From Homoserinimonas aerilata (GTDB lineage: Bacteria; Actinomycetota; Actinomycetes; Actinomycetales; Microbacteriaceae), in NCBI RefSeq assembly GCF_006716125.1, contig NZ_VFOM01000004.1, forward strand, positions 1 through 64,000: DNA of 64,000 nucleotides, read 5' to 3'. A program made the position numbers and the translations under genes. How positions within the stretch are numbered: the stretch's first letter is position 1; each line of letters starts with the position of its first letter. The notes below the pieces were generated by a model that made no database searches, was not told the DNA's origin, and saw only the letters and a list, made by a program, of their open reading frames with translations. Positions 50,765-58,525 of this stretch are shown here, piece by piece.

Positions 50765-51718
50765 TCAGACGCCGATACGGATGACCCGCTTGCCCCTGCC
50801 ACCACCGGCTTCGGCCGCACGATGCGCGTCAGCAATCCTCTCGAGTGGGTAGATCTCTTCGATCACCGGCATGATCCCCTCGGCCTGCACGATCTCGGTC
50901 AACTGCGCAAGCACGCCTCGTGGCGGCTGGCCGAAGAACGCCCGAATTCGCCTCGGGCCATAGATCGCCGAGAACGCCACCGCCGCAATGCTCCCGAGCG
51001 AGCCAACGGCGATGGTGACCATGCGCCCGTTCGGCGAAAGGTGCCTGCGCAACTGCAGCAGCTCGGAGCCGACGGTGTCGATGATCGCATCGAAGTCCCC
51101 GAGATCGACGACCGGTGTCGTCGCACGGTTCAGGGCGACATCCGCACCGAGATCCAGCACGAACCGCATATTCCGTTCGCTGGCAAGAGCCGTCACGTGG
51201 GCGCCCAGAGAGTGTGCGTACTGCACCGCCGCACTGCCGACCCCGCCGGCAGCACCCCTGATCAGAACGCGGCTGGTCGCGACAACCCGCGCCTTGTCTC
51301 CCACCGCGGTGACGGCGGTCACTCCAACTGCCGGGAGCGCCGCCGAATCGATGAGGTCGATGTTCGCGGGGATGCTCGAAAGGAGTCGCGCATCGATGAC
51401 CATGAACTCGGCCGCGGCGCCGCTTGCTCGAGTGAAGAGTCCCGCCTTGACTCCCCACACTCGGTCACCGGGCACGAAGGCTGTGACGTTGGCCCCCACC
51501 TCGGCGACCACCCCCGCAATGTCGATGCCGAGGCCTTGCGGAAAGCGGTGCCCCGACAGCATCCTCATCTCGCCCCGTCGCACCGCAATGTCGACAGGGT
51601 TGACGCTGGTGGCCGAAACACGCACGAGCACTTGGCCCGCTGTGGGCGCTGGCGTGTCGACGTCAACGATCTTCAACATGCTCGCATCCCCGTATTCGAA
51701 GAACTGAACAGCGCGCAT
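50765..51718 (-). CDS. Zinc-free NADP-dependent quinone oxidoreductase-like (MDR family)
   Basis: A 317-residue medium-chain dehydrogenase/reductase. N-terminal GroES-like domain (SATSVNPVDIAVRRGEM, GIDIAGVVAEVG) and nucleotide motif RGAAGGVGSAAVQYAHSLGAHVTAL (AxxGxG form). It lacks the structural and catalytic Cys of zinc ADHs, as QOR-type enzymes do. Start at ATG 51718 with a GAGGGGG site. Divergent from a TetR gene through a 93-bp region with two operators, so the TetR protein probably represses it. Confidence 0.92.
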   Translation of the reverse strand: MRAVQFFEYGDASMLKIVDVDTPAPTAGQVLVRVSATSVNPVDIAVRRGEMRMLSGHRFPQGLGIDIAGVVAEVGANVTAFVPGDRVWGVKAGLFTRASGAAAEFMVIDARLLSSIPANIDLIDSAALPAVGVTAVTAVGDKARVVATSRVLIRGAAGGVGSAAVQYAHSLGAHVTALASERNMRFVLDLGADVALNRATTPVVDLGDFDAIIDTVGSELLQLRRHLSPNGRMVTIAVGSLGSIAAVAFSAIYGPRRIRAFFGQPPRGVLAQLTEIVQAEGIMPVIEEIYPLERIADAHRAAEAGGGRGKRVIRIGV

Positions 51719-51736
51719 GATGCCCCCTCGCCTAAT

Positions 51737-51788
51737 CGGAACGATCGTTCCGGATAAAGACGCTACCATTAAATGGTACGAGTGTTCC
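51737..51788. promoter_or_regulatory. Divergent promoter with two TetR-type operators
   Basis: Perfect 16-bp palindrome CGGAACGATCGTTCCG (51737-51752) and a second matching but imperfect site GGTACGAGTGTTCC (51775-51788), 36-38 bp apart. A third palindrome TACCATTAAATGGTA (51764-51778) overlaps the second. They lie between the oxidoreductase and TetR starts. Confidence 0.8.
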
Positions 51789-51811
51789 AGTTACTCCAGA
51801 AGGAAAGCCAC

Positions 51812-52405
51812 ATGACTTCGACAACACCGGTCGGGCTTCGGGCCGATGCCCGCGACAACCGCGATCGAATCATCACCGCATCCGCGGAGGCATTTGCCGT
51901 AATCGGAACCGGAATCTCGATGACCGAAGTGGCAAAGCGAGCAGGGGTCGGCGTGGCGACCCTCTTCCGGCACTTCGCCACAAAGGAGAAACTCGTCGAC
52001 GCCGTTTTCGCCGCGAGCGTCACCTGGTGGCTCGAACGCCTGAACGAGGCCCTCGCCGAGCGAGACAGCTGGTCAGCGCTGAGCCGCATGATCACAGATG
52101 TCGCCGCCGAGCAGGCCAGGCACCCCGCCTGCGCAGACATGATCGTCACATCCTTTCTTCACGGCGACGGCTTCGCGGCCGAGCGCGCAACAGTCGAAGA
52201 CGGCTTCACCGACCTCATCCGGCGATCACAAGCAGACGGGCGTGCGGCAGCCGACCTCGAATGGATCGACATCGCACTCCTGCTTGAGGCCAACGCTGCC
52301 GTCATCATGGGCGCCGCAGACGACGCATCCGCGGCCTCGCATCGACTGACAACCCGACTTCTTCGGGCCTTTGCCCTCGCTGCCCCCGCCGGCTACTCCA
52401 CCTGA
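51812..52405 (+). CDS. TetR-family transcriptional regulator
   Basis: A 197-residue regulator. N-terminal HTH: RDRIITASAEAFAVIGTGISMTEVAKRAGVGVATLFRHFATKEKLVDAVF in pieces (recognition helix VGVATLFRHF). The C-terminal ligand domain is unclassified. Start at ATG 51812 with an AGAAGGAAAG site; an upstream in-frame GTG at 51773 would run through the operators. It probably controls the divergent oxidoreductase and itself. Confidence 0.93.
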   Translation: MTSTTPVGLRADARDNRDRIITASAEAFAVIGTGISMTEVAKRAGVGVATLFRHFATKEKLVDAVFAASVTWWLERLNEALAERDSWSALSRMITDVAAEQARHPACADMIVTSFLHGDGFAAERATVEDGFTDLIRRSQADGRAAADLEWIDIALLLEANAAVIMGAADDASAASHRLTTRLLRAFALAAPAGYST

Positions 52406-52523
52406 GGTACAGCATCCGCCCGGCTTTACTCCGTGCAGCGGATGCCGTGGCGCGCGCCAGTGACGACGATGAGATGACCGAACAAACCGGCCATCCCCCG
52501 CACGTCACAGCCGAAGGAGCTCC

Positions 52524-53231
52524 ATGCCTGTCCCCGTTCTCGCCGCACGCGAGGTCACCAAAACCTATGGTCGCGGGCCCACCCGCTTCGACGCGCTGAA
52601 GGGGGTCTCCCTCGATGTGGCGGAGGGCGAATCCCTCGCGATCGTCGGCAAGAGCGGGTCGGGCAAGTCCACCCTCATGCACCTTCTGGCGCTGCTGGAT
52701 GCGCCGACGTCGGGGGCGATCGAGCTCAGCGGTCGCGACGCGAGCACCCTGCGCGGGTCATCGCTGAACAAGACCCGCAACTCCACATTCGGCTTCGTGT
52801 TCCAGCAGTTCTTTCTCACCCCGGGCGCCAGCGTTCTCGACAACGTGACGCTCCCGCTGCGCATCGCGGGCGTGCGCCCGGCCGAGCGCCGCCGCCGTGG
52901 CCTCGCCGCACTCGAACAACTCGAACTGGCCGACAAGGCCAAGAACAAGGCCAATGACCTCTCCGGAGGGCAGAAGCAGAGGGTCGTCATCGCGCGCGCC
53001 CTGGTCAACAACCCCAGCGTGATCTTCGCCGACGAACCCACCGGCAACCTCGACACCGCCACAGGGGAGGTCGTCGAGAACATCCTCTTCGACCTCAACC
53101 GCAGCCAGGGAATCACCCTCATCGTCGTCACCCACGACGAGGACCTCGCCGCACGATGCAGCCGCCGCATCTACGTGCGCGACGGTCTCGTCGTCGACAG
53201 CCTCACCACCCCGTCAGGAGCAGCAGCATGA
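52524..53231 (+). CDS. MacB/LolD-type ABC transporter ATPase
   Basis: A 235-residue ATPase: Walker [20 protein letters not shown]-loop FVFQQFFLTPGASVLDNV, signature LSGGQKQRVVIARAL, Walker [16 protein letters not shown], His switch VTHDEDLAARC. It forms an exporter with the FtsX-type permease it overlaps by 4 bp (ATGA). This is the second MacB-like system in the window, without an adaptor gene. Confidence 0.95.
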   Translation: MPVPVLAAREVTKTYGRGPTRFDALKGVSLDVAEGESLAIVGKSGSGKSTLMHLLALLDAPTSGAIELSGRDASTLRGSSLNKTRNSTFGFVFQQFFLTPGASVLDNVTLPLRIAGVRPAERRRRGLAALEQLELADKAKNKANDLSGGQKQRVVIARALVNNPSVIFADEPTGNLDTATGEVVENILFDLNRSQGITLIVVTHDEDLAARCSRRIYVRDGLVVDSLTTPSGAAA

Positions 53232-54535
53232 GCATTCTCGAACTACTCCGCTCCGCGGTCAGCAACAGCCTGCGCAGCAAGACCCGCACCACCCTCACCG
53301 TCATCGCGATCTTCATCGGTGCGTTCACGCTGACCCTCACCAGCGGAATCGGCACCGGCATCAACCAGTACATCGACACCACCGTCTCGGCGATCGGGGC
53401 GGATGACGTGATGACGGTCACCAAGAACGCGGAGACCACAGAGACGCTCACCGATGGCCCGCGGGAGTACGACCCCGACACGACGACCACCCAGGCGTCC
53501 TCAGGAGGCCCTCCCGGCACCGGCACGGTCATCAAGGTCATCACGCCGGATGATCTCGACACGATCGCCGCGGTTCCGGGCGTCGTTGACGTGACGCCGA
53601 CGATCTCCATCAGCGGCGACTATGTCGCGGTCGGAGACGGCACCAGATATGAGGCGCAGATCGGGTCGTTCGTTGCCGGCGTACGTCTCGACCTCGCATC
53701 CGGGCAGGAACCTGACAACGGATCGTCCGACCTGCAGGTCGCGATTCCGGTCTCCTTCGTCGAACCGCTCGGCTTCGCCGACAACGACGACGCGATCGGG
53801 CAGACCCTCACAATCGCCGTCACTGACGCTGAGGGAACCCAGTCGACGGTCGACGCGAGCATCGTCGGCGTCTCCAACACGACGCTCGCCGGAACAGAGG
53901 CGGTCACCCCGAACGACGCCCTCACGACAGCGCTGCACGAGCAGCAGTCCGTCGGCCTCAGCACGGAGCAGACGACGAGCTACTCGAGCGCGACCGTGCA
54001 CTTCGACCCCGCCTCGACCGACGAACAGATCAGCGCGCTGAAGACAGACCTCGACGACGCAGGATTCACCGGCACCACCGTCGACGACCAGATCGGCTCC
54101 TTCAAAACCGTGATCGACGGCATCGTGCTCGTGCTCAACGGCTTCGCGATCATCGCACTGCTCGCCGCAGGCTTCGGCATCGTCAACACACTCCTGATGT
54201 CAGTTCAGGAGCGCACCCGCGAGATCGGGCTCATGAAGGCGATGGGCATGTCCGGCGGCAAGGTGTTCGGGCTCTTCAGCCTCGAGGCCGTGTTCATCGG
54301 GTTCCTCGGCAGCGCCATCGGGGTCGGAGTCGGCATGCTCGCCGGCACCCTCGTCAGCAACGCGCTATCAGCCAGCGTGCTCTCTGGGCTACCCGGCCTG
54401 ACGCTCGTCGCGTTCGACCCGGTCTCGATCGGCTCGATCGTGCTCGCCGTGATGGGCATCGCGTTCCTGGCCGGCACCATCCCCGCACTCCGAGCAGCCC
54501 GCCAGGACCCCATCGAGTCGCTGCGCTACGAGTGA
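53228..54535 (+). CDS. MacB-like ABC transporter permease
   Basis: A 435-residue permease starting at ATG 53228. N-terminal helix after LRSKTRTTLTVIAIFIGAF, a large extracellular MacB-PCD domain (residues about 45-305, rich in Thr/Asp), then three C-terminal helices with ERTREIGLMKAMGMSGGKVF, the FtsX-family coupling segment. Substrate unknown. Confidence 0.93.
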   Translation: MSILELLRSAVSNSLRSKTRTTLTVIAIFIGAFTLTLTSGIGTGINQYIDTTVSAIGADDVMTVTKNAETTETLTDGPREYDPDTTTTQASSGGPPGTGTVIKVITPDDLDTIAAVPGVVDVTPTISISGDYVAVGDGTRYEAQIGSFVAGVRLDLASGQEPDNGSSDLQVAIPVSFVEPLGFADNDDAIGQTLTIAVTDAEGTQSTVDASIVGVSNTTLAGTEAVTPNDALTTALHEQQSVGLSTEQTTSYSSATVHFDPASTDEQISALKTDLDDAGFTGTTVDDQIGSFKTVIDGIVLVLNGFAIIALLAAGFGIVNTLLMSVQERTREIGLMKAMGMSGGKVFGLFSLEAVFIGFLGSAIGVGVGMLAGTLVSNALSASVLSGLPGLTLVAFDPVSIGSIVLAVMGIAFLAGTIPALRAARQDPIESLRYE

Positions 54536-54557
54536 TATCGCGCGGCCGCACGCCGTG

Positions 54558-54680
54558 GCATCCGCTCTCACACACCCGGGTGCTGCGCCTCGTGAGGTGT
54601 TTTCGGCGGTGCGAGCCCACCGTCGCAGGCTCGCATCGCCGAAAACGCCTCGTTACGAGGGCTGGGCGAGAGCGGATGCG
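54558..54680. repeat. Nested inverted repeat with gaggcgttttcggcg core (family B)
   Basis: Outer arms gcatccgctctc (54558-54569) and gagagcggatgc (54669-54680). Inner arms 54594-54616 and 54628-54651 share the core found at 50030-50087. It lies between the permease stop and the convergent tRNA. Confidence 0.8.
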
Positions 54681-54703
54681 ACGCAGCCGGGCTCCGCACG
54701 CAA

Positions 54704-54737
54704 AAATCCCCCGAGATCGCTGGATCTCAGGGGATTT
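54704..54737 (-). terminator. Rho-independent terminator of tRNA-Ser
   Basis: 15-bp stem with one mismatch (aaatcccccgagatc / gatctcaggggattt) and GCTG loop, followed on the minus strand by TTTTTG. Confidence 0.93.
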
Positions 54738-54740
54738 CAG

Positions 54741-54828
54741 TGGCGGAACCGGTGGGATTTGAACCCACGGTGGCTTTCACCACACAACTTTTCGAGAGTT
54801 GCACCTTCGGCCGCTCGGACACGGTTCC
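54741..54828 (-). tRNA. tRNA-Ser (anticodon CGA)
   Basis: 88 nt including encoded CCA. Acceptor GGAACCG/CGGTTCC, discriminator G, GTTCAAATC T-loop, long variable arm (GTGTGGTGAAAGCCACC region), anticodon loop CTCGAAA, giving anticodon CGA for UCG. The long variable arm confirms class II serine tRNA. Confidence 0.97.
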
Positions 54829-54858
54829 GGGAAAGAGTTTAGTACATAAGATTCTGGG

Positions 54859-55635
54859 GTGGATGCCACCCAGCTCGCGGCCATCATCGCCGCCGTCACC
54901 GTCGTGGTCGCGGCACTCGCCGCCGCCATCATCGTGAACCTGCGCAGGCGACGCCGCGGGGCCGACCACATCGCGCACATCCTGCACCTCAACACGGCCT
55001 GGTGGAACACGCTCGCGGAGCGCGACGGCGAACTGCTGTACATCGCTCTCGGCGACTCGGCGGCGCAGGCGATCGGCGCCAGCAAACCCCACCGCGGCTA
55101 TGTGGGAACGATCGCCACGCGCATCCGCAAAGCAACCGGCCGGAGCCTGCGCGTCGTGAACCTGAGCGTCTCCGGCGCACGGCTGCGCGAAGCCATCGCC
55201 GTGCAACTGCCCCGGCTCGAAAAACTGCTCGCCGACGGCGCGCGGCCCGACTTCGTGACCGTCGCGCTCGGCGCCAACGACATTGCCAGCTTCGACGAGA
55301 AGCGGTTCACGCGCGAGATCCGGCAGGTGCTCGACGCGGTGCCGCCGCACACCATCGTCGGAGACGTGCCCAGCTTCTACTTCGGAGACGCCGAGAAGCG
55401 CGTCAAACGGGCCAACAGCATCCTGCACCGCGAAGCCGCACAACGTGGCCTCGTGGTCGCGCCCGTGCACGCGGCCACCCGTCGGCAGGGCGCCGCCCGC
55501 ATGGCGCTCAACCAGGTGTCGGTCGACTATTTTCACCCCAATGACCGCGGCTACCGGGTGTGGGCATCCGCATTCCTCCCCCACATCGACGCTCAGCTGG
55601 CGAAATCCACAGGCCCAGGCCCTAGCCCGAAATGA
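54859..55635 (+). CDS. Membrane-anchored SGNH/GDSL hydrolase
   Basis: A 258-residue protein with an N-terminal helix (LAAIIAAVTVVVAALAAAIIV) then an SGNH hydrolase: block I YIALGDSAAQAIGA (catalytic Ser), block II NLSVSGARLR (Gly), block III VALGANDIASF (Asn), block V DYFHPNDRGY (Asp/His). All four blocks are intact, so esterase or lipase activity is likely. Starts at GTG 54859. Monocistronic before radA. Confidence 0.92.
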   Translation: MDATQLAAIIAAVTVVVAALAAAIIVNLRRRRRGADHIAHILHLNTAWWNTLAERDGELLYIALGDSAAQAIGASKPHRGYVGTIATRIRKATGRSLRVVNLSVSGARLREAIAVQLPRLEKLLADGARPDFVTVALGANDIASFDEKRFTREIRQVLDAVPPHTIVGDVPSFYFGDAEKRVKRANSILHREAAQRGLVVAPVHAATRRQGAARMALNQVSVDYFHPNDRGYRVWASAFLPHIDAQLAKSTGPGPSPK

Positions 55636-55664
55636 ATGACGGATGCTTCGCCTAGGCTTCTGAC

Positions 55665-57020
55665 ATGGCCCGCGTATCCTCCAACTACCGCTGCACAGAG
55701 TGCGGGTGGAGCACCCTCAAATGGGCGGGCCGCTGCGGCGAATGCCAGGCGTGGGGCACCGTCGTCGAAGCCACCGAACAGACCGGCATCACCCGCAAGT
55801 TCGCGCCCGTCGCCATCCACGACGACAGGGTCGCCCGCCCCATCACCGAGATCTCGTCCGACAGCGTCAGCCACTGGCCCAGCGGCATCCGCGAATTTGA
55901 CCGGGTGCTCGGCGGCGGCATCGTGCCCGGCGCCACCATCCTGCTCAGCGGGGAGCCCGGCGTCGGCAAGTCCACGCTGCTGCTCGAAGTCGCCGCGCGC
56001 GCGGCAGGGCTCGGCCAGCGCGTGCTCTACGTGACCGCAGAAGAATCGGCCGGGCAGGTGCGCATGCGCTCCGAACGCACCGGCGCGCTGCAGCCCACCC
56101 TCTTCCTCGCCGCAGAGACCGACCTCGCCACCATCATCGGGCAGATCGACCGCATCGACCCGCACCTGCTCATCGTCGACAGCGTGCAGACCGTGTCGTC
56201 ATCGGCCAACGACGGCCTCGCCGGCCAGCCCGGCCAGGTGCGGGAGGTCGCATCCGCGCTCATCCGCACAGCAAAAGACCGCGGCCTCGCCACGCTCCTC
56301 GTCGGCCACGTCACCAAAGACGGCACCATCGCCGGGCCCCGGATGCTCGAACACCTCGTCGACGTCGTCTGCCAGTTCGAGGGCGACCGGCAGACGTCGC
56401 TGCGCTTCATCCGCGCCCACAAGAACCGCTTCGGACCCACAGACGAAGTCGGATGCTTCGAAATGACCGGCGACGGAATCGCCGAAGTAGCCGACCCCAG
56501 CGGGCTCTTCATGAGCCGCAACAGCACCAGCGTCAGCGGAACCTGCGTCACCATCGCCACCGAAGGCCGCCGCGCGCTGCCCGTCGAAGTGCAGGCGCTC
56601 ATCGTCAAAACCAGCGCACCGCAACCCCGACGCGTCACCAACGGGGTCGACTCCTCGCGCGTCGCCATGCTGCTCGCCGTGCTCGAGCGGCGCGCCAAAC
56701 TGCCCCTCAGCAGCCACGACGTGTACGTCTCCACCGTCGGAGGCATCCGCCTCACCGAACCCGGCGCCGACCTCGCCATCGCGCTCGCCATCGCCAGCGC
56801 CTACAGCGACAAAGCGTTCCCCAGCACGCTCGCCGCCATCGGCGAAATCAGCCTCGCCGGAGAAATCCGGCCCGTCAGCCAAGCGAAACAGCGCGAAGCC
56901 GAAGGGCGAAGACTCGGATTCACCACCATCGTCGGCGCCGAAGCAATGCACCTGCGCGAAGCCATGCGCACCGCCTTCGCCACCGCCGAAGTCGAGCAGG
57001 CCGACGTGCCGCAGTTCTAG
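55665..57020 (+). CDS. radA: DNA repair protein RadA
   Basis: RecA-family helicase of recombination intermediates. The 451-residue, full-length protein has N-terminal zinc finger CTECGWSTLKWAGRCGECQAWG in parts (C4), Walker A GEPGVGKSTLLLEV (about residue 95), the KNRFG RadA motif (HKNRFGPTDEVG) and a Lon-like C-terminal domain (EISLAGEIRPVSQAKQREAE). Followed by a family-A repeat. Confidence 0.98.
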   Translation: MARVSSNYRCTECGWSTLKWAGRCGECQAWGTVVEATEQTGITRKFAPVAIHDDRVARPITEISSDSVSHWPSGIREFDRVLGGGIVPGATILLSGEPGVGKSTLLLEVAARAAGLGQRVLYVTAEESAGQVRMRSERTGALQPTLFLAAETDLATIIGQIDRIDPHLLIVDSVQTVSSSANDGLAGQPGQVREVASALIRTAKDRGLATLLVGHVTKDGTIAGPRMLEHLVDVVCQFEGDRQTSLRFIRAHKNRFGPTDEVGCFEMTGDGIAEVADPSGLFMSRNSTSVSGTCVTIATEGRRALPVEVQALIVKTSAPQPRRVTNGVDSSRVAMLLAVLERRAKLPLSSHDVYVSTVGGIRLTEPGADLAIALAIASAYSDKAFPSTLAAIGEISLAGEIRPVSQAKQREAEGRRLGFTTIVGAEAMHLREAMRTAFATAEVEQADVPQF

Positions 57021-57043
57021 GTGAGGCGAGTAGCACGGGGGTG

Positions 57044-57124
57044 GGGCTTCGAGACGGTCGCCGTAGACGGCGCCCCCTCAGCCCGCGGAGTTGCTCGATT
57101 GTTCGGCGCCCCCTCAGCCCGCGG
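57044..57124. repeat. Family-A palindrome plus extra right-arm copy
   Basis: ggcttcgagacggtcgccgt ... ggcgccccctcagcccgcgg (57044-57088), then a second right arm ggcgccccctcagcccgcgg (57105-57124), filling the gap to the convergent gene. Confidence 0.8.
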
Positions 57125-57135
57125 GGATGCTCGGG

Positions 57136-57765
57136 TCAGTTGAGGATGAACTGGCGGGTCTGCGCAGACGCCAGCTCGCCGATCTTCACACTCAGGTGGT
57201 AGCTCGCGCCGCCCGCAGGAACCGCGCTGCGCTCCGCCTCACACGTCGACGTCGACGAGCGGGTGCGATCCCACGCAATCGCGGGCGTCGACTTCGGATC
57301 ATTCGGCTCCAACAGGATCGGAGCATCCACCGGGTTCACCTGGCAGTCCGTCGACGACCAGTACGTCTCCTCGCCACTCGTGATCGTCAAAACCTGCTGC
57401 GTCGAACCGGCATTGAGCATGCACGCCACAGCACCGACATTGGTGACCGTCATGCTGATCTGCGGCTGCTCGCCGCCGCCATACACATCCTTGTCGGTGA
57501 CCGCCTCAAGCTTCAGGCTCGACGTCTTGCAGTCATCCCCCTCCGACTGCACCTGCTCAGAAGGCTGCGTGCTGGGAGTCGTCGACGCATCCGGCGACTG
57601 CGAGTTCGACGCATCCGTCTTCGGGGTGTCATCACCCGAACCAGGCCGCACAATGATCAGCACCACAACGATGATGACCACCAGAATGCCCAGCCCAAGC
57701 AGCAGCCTGCGCCGCCAATACACCTGAGGCGACTGCGGGCCGACGGGATTCCTGAACGTCGACAT
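57136..57765 (-). CDS. Single-pass anchored extracellular protein
   Basis: A 209-residue protein: Arg-rich start, one helix (LLLGLGILVVIIVVVLIIV, residues about 21-39), a Ser/Thr/Pro linker with SPDASTTPSTQPSEQ, then a beta-sandwich-like domain with several Cys (DDCKTSSLKL, VACMLNAG, TDCQVNP, STCEAER). It resembles DUF4232-like actinobacterial cell-surface proteins, but the family is not certain. 13 bp upstream of the next minus-strand gene's end. Confidence 0.72.
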   Translation of the reverse strand: MSTFRNPVGPQSPQVYWRRRLLLGLGILVVIIVVVLIIVRPGSGDDTPKTDASNSQSPDASTTPSTQPSEQVQSEGDDCKTSSLKLEAVTDKDVYGGGEQPQISMTVTNVGAVACMLNAGSTQQVLTITSGEETYWSSTDCQVNPVDAPILLEPNDPKSTPAIAWDRTRSSTSTCEAERSAVPAGGASYHLSVKIGELASAQTRQFILN

Positions 57766-57778
57766 GCGTTCAGGATAG

Positions 57779-58279
57779 CTAGAGAGACTTCAGCATCCGC
57801 GTATTGCCGAGCGTGTTCGGCTTAACTCGTGAAAGATCCAGGAACTCGGCGACACCCTCATCGGTCGACCGCAGCAACTCCTGGTAGATGACCGGATCGA
57901 ACGGCTCCTCCGACATCGGCGCAAACCCGTGCCGCTCGAAGAACGGCACCTCGAAGGTGAGACAGAACAGACGGCTCAACCCCAGCCGACGACCCTCCAC
58001 CTCGAGCGCCTCCAGAAGCGCATGCCCAACACCGCGACCCAACCAGTCGGATGCTGCGGCCAGCGTGCGCACCTCGCCCAGGTCCTCCCACATGACGTGA
58101 AGCGCACCGCAGCCGATCACGCGACCCTCAGCATCCGTCGCCACCAGGAACTCCTGGATGCTCTCAAAGAACACCACCAGATCCTTACCCAACAGGATGC
58201 GACGCTGCACGAGCGGCTCCACCAGCGCCTGGATGTGGCGCACATCACTGGTGCGGGCCGGGCGAACGGTGAACGACAT
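57779..58279 (-). CDS. Amino-acid N-acetyltransferase (ArgA GNAT-type)
   Basis: A 166-residue stand-alone GNAT resembling the acetyltransferase half of N-acetylglutamate synthase, first step of arginine synthesis. RPARTSDVRHIQALVEPLVQRRILLGKDLVVFFESIQEF, ALHVMWEDLGEVRTLAA and motif A WLGRGVGHALLEALEVEGRRLG are characteristic of the short actinobacterial type. Followed by FFERHGFAPM. Start ATG 58279. Confidence 0.9.
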   Translation of the reverse strand: MSFTVRPARTSDVRHIQALVEPLVQRRILLGKDLVVFFESIQEFLVATDAEGRVIGCGALHVMWEDLGEVRTLAAASDWLGRGVGHALLEALEVEGRRLGLSRLFCLTFEVPFFERHGFAPMSEEPFDPVIYQELLRSTDEGVAEFLDLSRVKPNTLGNTRMLKSL

Positions 58280-58343
58280 CCAACCAGCCTATTGCGCGAG
58301 TGCGGCAGGATGCTGCGCGAAACCCGGGAGAGGCGGGGGCCGG

Positions 58344-58468
58344 GGTTTCGAGACGGCACCACTGCCTGAATCGCTACGCGATCTGTCCCATGCAATGCCG
58401 CTTCGCGCCATTGCCCCTCAACCCGCGGAGAGGGGGAGGCACTTCGTGGCCCTCAACCCGCGGGGGTC
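58344..58468. repeat. Divergent family-A elements
   Basis: ggtttcgagacggcacc ... cctcaacccgcggag with an enlarged middle (58344-58430), then a second right arm cctcaacccgcggg (58451-58464). Confidence 0.6.
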
Positions 58469-58480
58469 TCCAGGGACGAC

Positions 58481-58513
58481 GAAGCCCGCCCCGGGGGTGC
58501 CGGGGCGGGCTTC
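58481..58513 (-). terminator. clpC terminator hairpin
   Basis: 14-bp GC stem (gaagcccgccccgg / ccggggcgggcttc) with GGGTG loop, 12 bp after the clpC stop. Near the family-A element. Confidence 0.85.
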
Positions 58514-58525
58514 GACAGGGTTGCG

